Shown piece after piece: positions 7,124 to 14,154 of a DNA stretch of 19,903 nt; the first letter of the stretch is position 1; the number at the start of each line of letters is the position of its first letter. Location: assembly GCA_035647855.1 (NCBI GenBank), contig DASRMP010000023.1, positions 1 through 19,903 of the forward strand. Direction: 5' to 3'. The stretch comes from JAAZBW01 sp035647855. GTDB lineage: Bacteria > Actinomycetota > Actinomycetes > Actinomycetales > Actinomycetaceae. Under the pieces are notes generated by a model that ran no database searches, was not told the DNA's origin, and was given only the letters and a program-made list of their open reading frames with translations. Position numbers and translations under genes: made by a program.

Positions 7124-8398
7124 CTAGCCTACCGCGATGGCTCCCTCGATGTCCGAGATCATCTTGTCCCACAGTTCGACGGGGTCCCCGCCAGAAACGA
7201 TCTGGGCCTCGGTGACGCCCCAGAAGGACCACACCGAACCCATCTCGGGAATCGCGGGCATTGGCAGCGCCTGCTCGGCGATCGCCGCGAAGCCGGCCGA
7301 GACAGGGTTGTCCGCGGTGGCCTCGGCAGCGGCGATATTCGCCGGGGTGCGGTTGCCTGCCTGGTAGAGGGCGAGCTGGGTCTCCTCGGAGCCGATGTAG
7401 TTGACCAGGAAGTCGGTCGCCTGCAGCGGGTTGAGGGACTGTGCCGAGAGGTAGAAGCCCTGGACGCCCATGAAGGGGATCGCTTCGGAGCCGCCGGCGG
7501 ACGGGATCGGGTCGACTGCGACCTCCACGCCTGCCTCGGTGAAGTCGGCGATCATCCAGGGGCCACCCACGATGTAGGGCACGTTGCCGCTCGAGAACTG
7601 GTCCACGACGATGTCATAGGTGAACGCGGTGTCCAGGACGCCCGCGGCACCCTGGTCGGCGAGCCACTGCGCGAAGGCGCGGCCCTCGTCGCCACCCATG
7701 CCGAGCTCTGCCGTGTAGGCGCCATCGGCATCCTGCAGGAAGACCGGCGCGCCGAAGGATGTTTGGAACGGGTACATGGTGTACGGGTCGCCAGTTTCAC
7801 CGATCTGGATCATGAACGGGAACTCGGCGCCGATCTCCTGGCCGGAGGCGATCATCTCGTCGAAGGTTGCCGGTGCCGGCTCGGGAGCGAGTTCGACGTT
7901 GCGAATCAGGCCGAGGTTCTCCACCGCGTAGGGAACGCCGTAGACCTGGCCGTTGTACGTGAACGCCCGGATGGCCGCGGGGTTGTAGTCCGCCGCCGTG
8001 TCTCCGAGTTGGATCGGGGAGACGATGCCATTGGCGGTGAACTCACCAATCCAATCGTGGGCGCCGACAGTGATGTCCGGGCCCTGGCCCGTGGGGACCT
8101 GTGCCGCGAAGTCCGCGCGGATGTCCTCGTTGTTCTTGATGACGAGTTCCACCGGAACGCCGGTCTCTTCGGTGAACGCCTCAGCGGCCTCCTGGACGTA
8201 GGGCTGCCGATCGTCGTCGACCCAGACGACGAGTTGGCCTTCTACCGAGGCCGGGCCTTCCTCGGCCGCCGTGGTCTCCTCGGCCGTTGCCGTCTCGGCC
8301 GGCGCCGCCGTCGTCTCTTCCTCGCCGCCATTGCCTCCGCACGCCGAGAGCGCGAGGGCGACTGCCGTTGCCCCTGCAAGCAGGATGCTACGTCGCAT
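7124..8398 (-). CDS. malE: Maltose/maltodextrin-binding lipoprotein MalE
   Basis: Extracellular solute-binding protein that delivers maltose or maltodextrin to MalFG. A lipoprotein signal is clear: basic MRR, a hydrophobic core, then lipobox LSAC, with the lipidated Cys at residue 20. A Glu/Thr/Ala-rich tether follows (about 23-50), then an SBP family 1 fold beginning near GQLVVWVDDDRQ. 424 aa, normal for the family. The frame also has an ATG two codons upstream (8402-8404), but the AGGAG ribosome site abuts that one with no spacing and is 6 nt from the ATG at 8396-8398, so I prefer the latter. It is first in the malEFG operon and diverges from the lacI-type gene. The substrate is inferred from the MalF P2 loop and the neighbouring amylase and alpha-glucosidase. 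Confidence 0.92.
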   Translation of the reverse strand: MRRSILLAGATAVALALSACGGNGGEEETTAAPAETATAEETTAAEEGPASVEGQLVVWVDDDRQPYVQEAAEAFTEETGVPVELVIKNNEDIRADFAAQVPTGQGPDITVGAHDWIGEFTANGIVSPIQLGDTAADYNPAAIRAFTYNGQVYGVPYAVENLGLIRNVELAPEPAPATFDEMIASGQEIGAEFPFMIQIGETGDPYTMYPFQTSFGAPVFLQDADGAYTAELGMGGDEGRAFAQWLADQGAAGVLDTAFTYDIVVDQFSSGNVPYIVGGPWMIADFTEAGVEVAVDPIPSAGGSEAIPFMGVQGFYLSAQSLNPLQATDFLVNYIGSEETQLALYQAGNRTPANIAAAEATADNPVSAGFAAIAEQALPMPAIPEMGSVWSFWGVTEAQIVSGGDPVELWDKMISDIEGAIAVG

Positions 8399-8453
8399 AC
8401 TCATCTCCTGTATTTGGTCGATCCGGTCGTGAATATCTTCCGGCTACCGGCCA

Positions 8454-8482
8454 ACTTTATGGGTGGATTGACCGGTTTGCAA
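8454..8482 (-). promoter_or_regulatory. malE promoter
   Basis: On the minus strand TTGCAA (8477-8482) is followed by a 17-bp spacer and TAAAGT (8454-8459). This is the best -35/-10 pair in the divergent region. It would start transcription near 8447, giving a leader of about 50 nt before malE. Confidence 0.6.
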
Positions 8483-8498
8483 CGCCTTGCTGTACGTT
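8468..8498 (+). promoter_or_regulatory. Possible promoter of the lacI-type regulator
   Basis: TTGACC (8468-8473) and TACGTT (8493-8498) are separated by 19 bp, slightly long. TACGAT at 8505-8510 is an alternative -10. The element overlaps the malE promoter, so one bound repressor could control both directions. Confidence 0.3.
8479..8490. promoter_or_regulatory. Candidate LacI-family operator
   Basis: The near-palindrome GCAACGCCTTGC (one mismatched pair) overlaps the malE -35 box. TTGCAA/CTTGC half-sites are typical of LacI-family operators, including MalR-type sites in actinobacteria. Its place between the divergent regulator and malE makes it the best candidate for autoregulation and malE repression. 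This is inference from motif and position. Confidence 0.4.
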
Positions 8499-8551
8499 TC
8501 ACGTTACGATTCGCTTACGACCCAACGGCGGGACAGACTCAGGTTTCGAAA

Positions 8552-9568
8552 ATGGCTTCACGCACCAGACTGACGGATATCGCAAAGGTAGCCGGAGTTT
8601 CCACCGCGACAGTCTCGCGGGTGCTTAACGGCCGACGCGGCGTCGCCGAGGAGACCCGGCGTGCCGTCCTCTCCGCCCTCGACGTCCTCGGCTACGAACG
8701 GCCCGAGAAGCTGCGCGCCAAGACGGCCGGCCGCATCGGCCTCGTCATTCCTGAAATCTCGAACCCCGTCTTCCCCACCTTCGCGCAGACCATCGAGACT
8801 CACCTCTCCGCGGCCGGGTTCATCCCGATGCTGTGCACCCAGTCCCCCGGGGGAATCACCGAGGACCAGTACGTCGAGATGCTGGTGCAGCACGACGTGG
8901 AGGGCATCATCTTCATAGCCGGCCTGCACGCCGACGTCGAGGCGGACACCACCCGCTACCACCAACTCCTGGCCAACGGCGTCCCATTCGTGTTCATCAA
9001 CGGCACCAACCCCGCCGTCCAGGTCCCGTCCTTCGCGATAGACGAGGCGCGAGCCATGGATCTCGCCGTCCGCCATCTCAGCTCCCTCGGCCACACCAGG
9101 ATCGGCCTCGCCACCGGGCAGCGCCGGTACTTCACCTCCCGCGGCAAGATCACGGGCTTTCGCTCCGCGATGCGGCGCCACTGCGGCACGGAGGACCCGA
9201 AGTTCGTCTCCACGTTCTTCGGCTTCGCGGGAGGCGCGGCCGCCGGCGGAATGCTGCTCGACTCGGGCTGCACCGCGATCATCTGCGGCTCGGACCTGAT
9301 GGCACTCGGCGCGATCCAGCAGGCGCGCGCCCGCGGACGCGAGGTCCCCACGGACGTCTCGGTGACGGGTTTCGACGACGGTCCCTTCCTCGTGCACACC
9401 AATCCACCGTTGACGACGCTGAGGCAGCCTGTCGACGCGATCTCGCGCTCCGCCGTCGCCAGCCTCCTTGACCTGATCGACGGTTCGCCTGTGCCCCGGA
9501 CCGAGATACTTTTCGCCCCTGAGCTGATCGTGCGGGGCTCGACTGGCTCGGCCACCTCACTCATTTAG
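8552..9568 (+). CDS. LacI-family transcriptional regulator of the maltodextrin locus
   Basis: DNA-binding repressor of the LacI/GalR family, 338 aa, the usual length. The N-terminal helix-turn-helix is at about 7-26 (LTDIAKVAGVSTATVSRVLNG), followed by the hinge region and a periplasmic-binding-protein-like effector domain from about residue 61 (RIGLVIPEIS). GFDD followed by the TTLRQP segment near the C-terminus is family-typical. The frame stays open far upstream, but the ATG chosen begins the canonical HTH (MASRTRLTDI). The ribosome site is weak. It is divergent from malE and 10 bp upstream of an alpha-glucosidase. By analogy with actinobacterial MalR, maltose or maltodextrin would relieve repression. 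The effector is not shown by the sequence. Confidence 0.92.
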   Translation: MASRTRLTDIAKVAGVSTATVSRVLNGRRGVAEETRRAVLSALDVLGYERPEKLRAKTAGRIGLVIPEISNPVFPTFAQTIETHLSAAGFIPMLCTQSPGGITEDQYVEMLVQHDVEGIIFIAGLHADVEADTTRYHQLLANGVPFVFINGTNPAVQVPSFAIDEARAMDLAVRHLSSLGHTRIGLATGQRRYFTSRGKITGFRSAMRRHCGTEDPKFVSTFFGFAGGAAAGGMLLDSGCTAIICGSDLMALGAIQQARARGREVPTDVSVTGFDDGPFLVHTNPPLTTLRQPVDAISRSAVASLLDLIDGSPVPRTEILFAPELIVRGSTGSATSLI

Positions 9569-9571
9569 GCT
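9566..9571 (+). promoter_or_regulatory. Possible leaderless -10 box for the alpha-glucosidase
   Basis: TAGGCT, overlapping the TAG stop of the lacI-type gene, ends 7 nt before the GTG of the alpha-glucosidase, which has no Shine-Dalgarno. This resembles the dgt and dnaG arrangement. Co-transcription with the regulator is equally possible. Confidence 0.3.
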
Positions 9572-9578
9572 TGACGCC

Positions 9579-11576
9579 GTGCCAGAACTCCATCCCGCCT
9601 CCCTGACCGCTGCTGACACGCCCGCGACGGACGCAGTAACCGCGTCAGGCACGAGCGGCGCATCGGATGCGTCAGGCGCGAGCGGCGCGTCCCGCCGCGG
9701 CCGTGAATGGTGGCGCCACTCGGTGATCTATCAGGTATACCCACGCTCGTACGCCTCCTCCGGCGGCCCGCTCGGAGACCTGCGCGGGATCACGTCGCGC
9801 CTCGGACACCTTCGGGATCTGGGCGTGGATGCGCTTTGGCTCTCGCCTTTCTATCGGTCGCCGCAGAAGGATGGCGGGTACGACGTCTCCGACTATCGCG
9901 ACATCGACCCGCTCTTCGGCACGCTTGCGGACGCCGAGGAGATGATCGAGCGCGCGCACGATCTCGGGCTGCGGGTGATCGTAGACCTCGTCCCCAACCA
10001 CACCTCCGACCAGCACGAATGGTTCCGGGCGGCACTCCGCGCCGGGCCGGGATCGCCGGAGCGCGCCCGCTACTGGTTCCGCGACGGCGGCGGCGACGGC
10101 ACCGACGGTGGCGGCCATGGCGGAGGCCATGGCGGCGGAGGCCATGGCGGCGGAGGCCATGGCGGCGGCGATATCCCGAACAACTGGCGTTCCGTCTTCG
10201 GTGGTCCGGCGTGGACGCGTGTCAGCGATCGCGAGGACGCCCACGCCAGCCCCTGGCAGGGCGACCGGCAGTGGTACCTGAACCTTTTCGACTCCTCGCA
10301 GCCGGATCTGAACTGGGAGAACCCTGAGGTCCGCGAGGAGTTCCGCAGCATCCTGCGGTTCTGGCTGGACCGCGGCGTGGACGGCTTCCGGGTGGATGTT
10401 GCCCACGGTCTCGTGAAGGACCCGGCGCTGCCCGACTGGGAAGGCAGAGTGCACATGGTCGAGGGCGTGGACGAGCCGGTTCGCGGCCCGCGCCCGATCG
10501 CACCCATGTACGACCAGCCCGGCGTCCACGAGATCTATCGCGAGTGGCGCGAGGTTCTCGAGGAGTACGAGGGCGACCGCGCCCTGGTGGCGGAGGCGTG
10601 GGTGGAGCCGGAGTCGCAACTCGCCAAGTACGTGCGCCACGACGAGATGCACCAGGCCTTCAACTTCCCGTTTCTGACCTCCGAATGGAACGCCGACAGA
10701 CTCCGCGAGGTCATCGCGACCTCGTACGCGGCGAACGACGCCGTCGGAGCGCCGACCACCTGGGTCATGTCCAACCACGACGTGATCCGCCATTCCTCGC
10801 GCCTCGGCATGGCATACACGGGCAAGAAGCAGAACGGAATCGGCGCCGAGGACCCGCAGCCGGACAACGAACTCGGCCTGCGCCGCGCGAAGTCGGCGAC
10901 GCTGCTGATGTTCGGGCTTGCCGGCTCGGTGTATATCTACCAGGGCGAGGAATTGGGGCTTCCGGAACACTCCAGACTTCCCGACGAGCTGCGTCAAGAC
11001 CCCGCGTTCCACCGCACCGACGGCGAGGAGAAGGGCCGCGACGGCTGCCGCGTCCCGATCCCCTGGGAGGCCGAGGCACCCGCGTTCGGTTTCTCCCCCG
11101 ACGGCGCCTCCTGGTTGCCACAGCCGGCCGAGTGGAGCTCTCTCGCGGTAGATGCCCAGACCGGTCGCGACGGTTCGACCCTGGAGTTCTACCGGAGCGC
11201 GCTGGCGCTGCGCCGCCAGTGGGACCTCGGGCTTGCGGAACTGACGTGGGACCCCGACTTCGATGACGCCCCCGTGATCGCCTTCTACTCCCGCGCGCCG
11301 GGCGTGGGCCGGCCGGGCGCGGGCGCCTCGGACGCGGGCCGGCCGGACGCGGATCGGCCGGGCGCGGGCGATTCGGCTGCTCCCGAAGCTCTTCGTCCCG
11401 AGGTGCGGGTTCTTTCCACATTCGGCGAGACCGTGCCTGTGCCCTGGGGCTGGGACGTCGCGATTTCGAGTTCCCCCGTGAAGAACGGCATGATCGGCAC
11501 GGACACGACGGTCTGGCTGGTCCCCGGCAGCCCACCAACTCCGGCGGCCAACCATTCTGACCAGGCAGACCGCTGA
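9579..11576 (+). CDS. GH13 alpha-glucosidase (oligo-1,4/1,6-glucosidase type)
   Basis: Cytoplasmic glycoside hydrolase releasing glucose from maltose, maltodextrin or related alpha-glucosides. 665 aa. The GH13 regions are present: I, DLVPNH (136-141); II, GFRVDVAH (269-276) with nucleophile D273; III, acid/base E339 in LVAEAW; IV, SNHD with H400 and D401. No signal peptide is seen; the first ~38 residues are a Thr/Ala/Ser/Gly-rich tail before REWWRHSVIYQVYPRS. Two unusual low-complexity stretches occur: a Gly/His insert at about 170-197 in the loop after region I, and a Gly/Arg/Pro/Asp/Ala stretch at about 573-605 in the C-terminal domain. The GTG start lies 10 bp after the regulator gene. 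Family matching cannot separate alpha-1,4 from alpha-1,6 or sucrose specificity. Confidence 0.93.
   Translation: MPELHPASLTAADTPATDAVTASGTSGASDASGASGASRRGREWWRHSVIYQVYPRSYASSGGPLGDLRGITSRLGHLRDLGVDALWLSPFYRSPQKDGGYDVSDYRDIDPLFGTLADAEEMIERAHDLGLRVIVDLVPNHTSDQHEWFRAALRAGPGSPERARYWFRDGGGDGTDGGGHGGGHGGGGHGGGGHGGGDIPNNWRSVFGGPAWTRVSDREDAHASPWQGDRQWYLNLFDSSQPDLNWENPEVREEFRSILRFWLDRGVDGFRVDVAHGLVKDPALPDWEGRVHMVEGVDEPVRGPRPIAPMYDQPGVHEIYREWREVLEEYEGDRALVAEAWVEPESQLAKYVRHDEMHQAFNFPFLTSEWNADRLREVIATSYAANDAVGAPTTWVMSNHDVIRHSSRLGMAYTGKKQNGIGAEDPQPDNELGLRRAKSATLLMFGLAGSVYIYQGEELGLPEHSRLPDELRQDPAFHRTDGEEKGRDGCRVPIPWEAEAPAFGFSPDGASWLPQPAEWSSLAVDAQTGRDGSTLEFYRSALALRRQWDLGLAELTWDPDFDDAPVIAFYSRAPGVGRPGAGASDAGRPDADRPGAGDSAAPEALRPEVRVLSTFGETVPVPWGWDVAISSSPVKNGMIGTDTTVWLVPGSPPTPAANHSDQADR
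10113..10170 (+). repeat. In-frame 12/15-bp minisatellite encoding a Gly/His loop
   Basis: GGCCATGG recurs at 10113, 10125, 10140 and 10155 within GGCGGCGGA-rich DNA, at spacings of 12, 15 and 15 bp. It encodes four His residues separated by runs of three or four Gly. All spacings are multiples of three, so the enzyme frame is kept. Confidence 0.88.
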
Positions 11577-11592
11577 ACAATCCGCTGAACAC

Positions 11593-11610
11593 CGAAGTTC
11601 TCCCACTTCG
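11593..11610 (+). terminator. Weak hairpin after the alpha-glucosidase
   Basis: CGAAGT-TCTCCC-ACTTCG forms a perfect 6-bp stem with a 6-nt loop, 17 bp after the stop codon. It lacks a T-run, so a termination role is uncertain. Confidence 0.3.
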
Positions 11611-11612
11611 CG

Positions 11613-12080
11613 CTCCGGGAGCCTGTTGCGCTTTCGTGGGAAGCCGATTCCGTGGATGTTTCGTTGCTGGCCCCAGTACAGCCATTCTCAGCCCAGAACG
11701 GACCTTCGGGAGGGGAGGACGGGGACTTCTGTAGGAGTTTCGACTGCGTGTGCTGGTTTCATGCGGTCTGGAGGCACTTGTCAGTCTGTTCAGCCGGTGG
11801 CGGAGCCCCTTGAACCGGTGGCGGAGCGACTCCCGTAGGCGTTTGGCTTCATATGTGGGAGTTACGCACGTGTCTAACTCCTACGGAAGAAGCCAAACGC
11901 CTACAGCAGACGAATCTGCCGCTCCGGAGGGGCCGCGAACACGCCAGAAGGGGCCCAAATCTGCCCCTCGACGGGGTGGGCGCCGGTCTACCGAGGTGAA
12001 ACTCCTACAGTGGTGGCTGAGAGCCACGCCCAAGAGCCTCACAAGCGCCGTCCGGGGGAAAGCCCAACAGGCTCCCGGAG
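11613..12080. repeat. Nested inverted-repeat element (MITE-like or structured RNA)
   Basis: Four concentric inverted repeats share one centre region. Outer: 11613-11634 with 12059-12080, 22 bp with one mismatch. Second: 11729-11741 with 11998-12010, 13 bp, perfect. Third: 11835-11850 with 11889-11904, 16 bp, perfect. Inner: 11855-11864 with 11875-11884, 10 bp with one G-T pair, around a 10-nt loop containing CACGTG. The gaps between the second and third arms are 93 nt on both sides; those between the third and inner arms are 4 nt on both sides. A GTAGGMGTT-like motif occurs six times, three forward then three reverse. A direct repeat CCGGTGGCGGAGC lies at 11794 and 11815, and a small hairpin at 12013-12027. 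I find no target-site duplication and no convincing protein. Confidence 0.8.
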
Positions 12081-12160
12081 TCTCTAGATGTGCGATTCAA
12101 CCCCCAGAACCCAGCTCAAACCCACATCTTGCGCCCCCGGAACAGCGCGGCCAGCCGACG

Positions 12161-12434
12161 GCGCACGATCGTCACGTCGGGGCGCGCGATCGTCACACGG
12201 CAATTCTGGGGGCGCGCGATCGTCACATCGGGGCGCACGATCGTCACATCGGCGAGATCGGGGCGCACGATCGTCACACTGGGGCGCATGACCGTCACAC
12301 TGGGGCGCGCGATCGTCACATCGGGGCGCGCGATCGTCACATCGGCGAGATCGGGGCGCACGATCGTCACGAGATGGCTGGCGTCCGTCACGATGGCGCA
12401 GTGACGTCACTGCGCCATCGTGACGATCGTGCGC
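12161..12434. repeat. Array of ten 15-bp cores at 21- or 30-bp spacing
   Basis: The core GCGCRCGATCGTCAC begins at 12161, 12182, 12212, 12233, 12263, 12284 (variant GCGCATGACCGTCAC), 12305, 12326 and 12356. A tenth copy lies inverted at 12420-12434. Distances between the direct copies are 21, 30, 21, 30, 21, 21, 21 and 30 bp, i.e. about two or three helical turns, so the cores face the same side of the DNA. The linkers are also conserved (ATCGGG, CACTGGG, and ATCGGCGAGATCGGG in two of the 30-bp steps). The core contains the palindrome CGATCG. The array lies between two convergent genes. Frames are open through it because both spacings are multiples of three, but none looks like a real protein. 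Confidence 0.92.
12386..12425. repeat. Perfect 40-bp palindrome without loop
   Basis: The bases 12386-12405 are the exact reverse complement of 12406-12425, centred on GTGAC|GTCAC. It ends inside the inverted copy of the array core. It lies 100 bp past the amylase stop and could end minus-strand transcripts as a hairpin or extrude as a cruciform. It is also a plausible binding site for a dimeric protein. From 12435 to 12524 I see nothing further. Confidence 0.9.
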
Positions 12435-12524
12435 CATCCCTTCGGATCCGGGCGAAACACCCCAGGGAGCAGAGCCGCACCGGGCACTGGGAGTCGCTTG
12501 GCACCGCCGCCAAACGACCACGGT

Positions 12525-14153
12525 CTACCGAGCCGTGTCGAGCACAGTCAGAATCGCTGCGTCGAGTGGGCCCAACTCGAAATCCGCCTCACCCAACTCG
12601 TCCACCCTCACGGGATTCACGCACTCGGCGTCCGCAACCAGGTTGCAGTACTCGCCCTCGGGCAGGCCCGTCGGGACGGCTACTGCCACGGCGTCCTCGC
12701 CACGATTCACGACGGCGAACGCGCCCCCGCGATTGAGCGCGATGACATTGCGATCCTGATAGGTATCCACCAGTTCCTCGCCCGCGCCCACGGCGTCGAA
12801 CCGAACCGCGGCCTTCACCATGGGCCAGGTGTGGGCGCAGACGTACTCGCCATCCGCCGTCGGCTCCCAGCCTTCGATGCACACCGCATCGGAGACCGTG
12901 CCGTCCTCGTTCACGGGAGCTCCCGTGTCGGTGTCGGAGAACGAGTAGCCCGCGTATACCATCGGCCGGCCGTAGCCCTGCAGAATCATGAGCACGTTGG
13001 CGAGCTGGTATGCGGCGCCGTCCTTGTAGCTCAGGGACTGGCCGTTGCGTTCGGTGTCGTGGTTGGTGACGAACGGTACCGCCTGCTCGGACGGAACGAA
13101 ACCCGGCCCGGTTCCCATCCGGAGGAAGTAGCTCCAGGATGTGCCCTTCACCACGCCCGGGATCTCGCGCATGTAGGAGAACTCGAACACGTCGCCGTTC
13201 ATCAGGTAGTCCTCGGGCTGGATCGGCTCGGCGCTCGCGCGGATGACCTCCTGGACGATCCAGGAACTGCCGGGAAGCCCGATGAGAATGGCGCCGATGT
13301 CCTCCGGCGGCATGTGCTTCGCGGCGTCGATGCGGAAACCGTCCACGCCGAGCGTGACCAGGTCCGCGAGGTACGCGCGGATGGTGCCGCGGACGTACTC
13401 CGATGAGGTGTCGAGATCGGCGAGGCCGACGAGTCGGCAGTTCCGCACTTCCTCGGCGTCGAGGTAGTCGTGGATGTTGCCGTCCGGGGTGAGGCCGCAG
13501 CGGTTGAAGTCCACGTACGTGAACAGTCCCGGGTACTCGTACAGTGTGAATTCGGTGCCCGCCCAACCGACGCCCCCCGGAATGCCCGCCATGTGGTTGA
13601 TGACGGCGTCCGCGATGACGCGCACGCCTGCCTCTGCGCAGGCGTCGTTCATGGCGTTGAACTCCTCGCGCGTTCCCTGCCGCGATTCGATCTGGTAGGA
13701 AACCGGCTGGTAGGAGGCCCACCATTCCTGCTGGTTGATGTGTTCCTGCGCCGGCGTGACCAGAACCCATTCGTACCCCGCGGGTCCGAGGACCTCCGTG
13801 CACTGCTCCGCGACCGAGTTCCAGCTGAACTGGAACAGTTGCACGCCCACGCTCGAGCGCGGCACGTCGGCGGCGGGCGGCTCCTCGGGAGTCTCCGTCT
13901 CGGTCACGGCTTCAGTCGTGATCGCGGTCGCCGTCTCACTCTCGACGACGGCGCTTGGCTCGCCCTCGCCCGGCTCCCCCGAACCAGGTGCACAGCCGAC
14001 GAGAACCATCGCTCCCGCGGCAATCGCCGCCGCCAATGACGCCATGCGCCGGGTCGCTGCCCGCGCGGGCCGTGCGCGCTCGGCCGCATCGCCGCGCGCG
14101 GTCAACCCTGCTCGGGACCATCCCAACTCCCGCGTCAACCGGGACTCCCTCAC
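12525..14153 (-). CDS. Secreted lipoprotein alpha-amylase, GH13 (animal-like subgroup)
   Basis: Endo-hydrolase of starch or glycogen, anchored outside the membrane. With the chosen start it is 542 aa. Basic n-region, hydrophobic core, lipobox LVGC with Cys at residue 54, then a Glu/Thr/Pro-rich tether (about 58-100). The GH13 regions resemble animal-type enzymes: DAVINHM (182-188), GFRIDAAKHM (272-281) with nucleophile D276, acid/base E302 in VQEVI, and FVTNHD with H365 and D366. An Arg and Asn at the usual chloride-ligand sites suggest chloride activation, an inference. The frame extends to 14189, overlapping dusB, but AGGAGG sits 5 nt before the GTG at 14151-14153, 1 nt past the dusB stop, so I choose that start. 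Translational coupling to dusB is implied. It is convergent with the alpha-glucosidase across the repeat region. Confidence 0.92.
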   Translation of the reverse strand: MRESRLTRELGWSRAGLTARGDAAERARPARAATRRMASLAAAIAAGAMVLVGCAPGSGEPGEGEPSAVVESETATAITTEAVTETETPEEPPAADVPRSSVGVQLFQFSWNSVAEQCTEVLGPAGYEWVLVTPAQEHINQQEWWASYQPVSYQIESRQGTREEFNAMNDACAEAGVRVIADAVINHMAGIPGGVGWAGTEFTLYEYPGLFTYVDFNRCGLTPDGNIHDYLDAEEVRNCRLVGLADLDTSSEYVRGTIRAYLADLVTLGVDGFRIDAAKHMPPEDIGAILIGLPGSSWIVQEVIRASAEPIQPEDYLMNGDVFEFSYMREIPGVVKGTSWSYFLRMGTGPGFVPSEQAVPFVTNHDTERNGQSLSYKDGAAYQLANVLMILQGYGRPMVYAGYSFSDTDTGAPVNEDGTVSDAVCIEGWEPTADGEYVCAHTWPMVKAAVRFDAVGAGEELVDTYQDRNVIALNRGGAFAVVNRGEDAVAVAVPTGLPEGEYCNLVADAECVNPVRVDELGEADFELGPLDAAILTVLDTAR

Positions 14154-14154
14154 A

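Noticed and set aside
6905..8551. Open frame upstream of and continuous with the LacI-type gene
   Set aside because: It is antisense to malE; the HTH begins exactly at the ATG at 8552, so the upstream part is not a fused domain.
9672..11606. 644-codon minus-strand frame opposite the alpha-glucosidase
   Set aside because: Mirrors the GH13 gene, whose catalytic motifs are intact; no recognisable protein features.
12161..12434. CRISPR array
   Set aside because: The cores are 15 bp and the intervals 6 or 15 bp and themselves repeated; there are no unique spacers and no cas genes.
11750..12736. 328-codon plus-strand frame across the repeats, and a 145-codon minus-strand frame 12084-12521
   Set aside because: Open because the repeat spacings are multiples of three and GC-rich; no ribosome site, no domain, and the plus frame runs into the amylase gene antisense. 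Kept only as a caveat in the array finding.
12589..13803. 404-codon minus-strand frame within the amylase gene
   Set aside because: Alternate-frame shadow of the amylase with Arg/Gly/His-rich composition.
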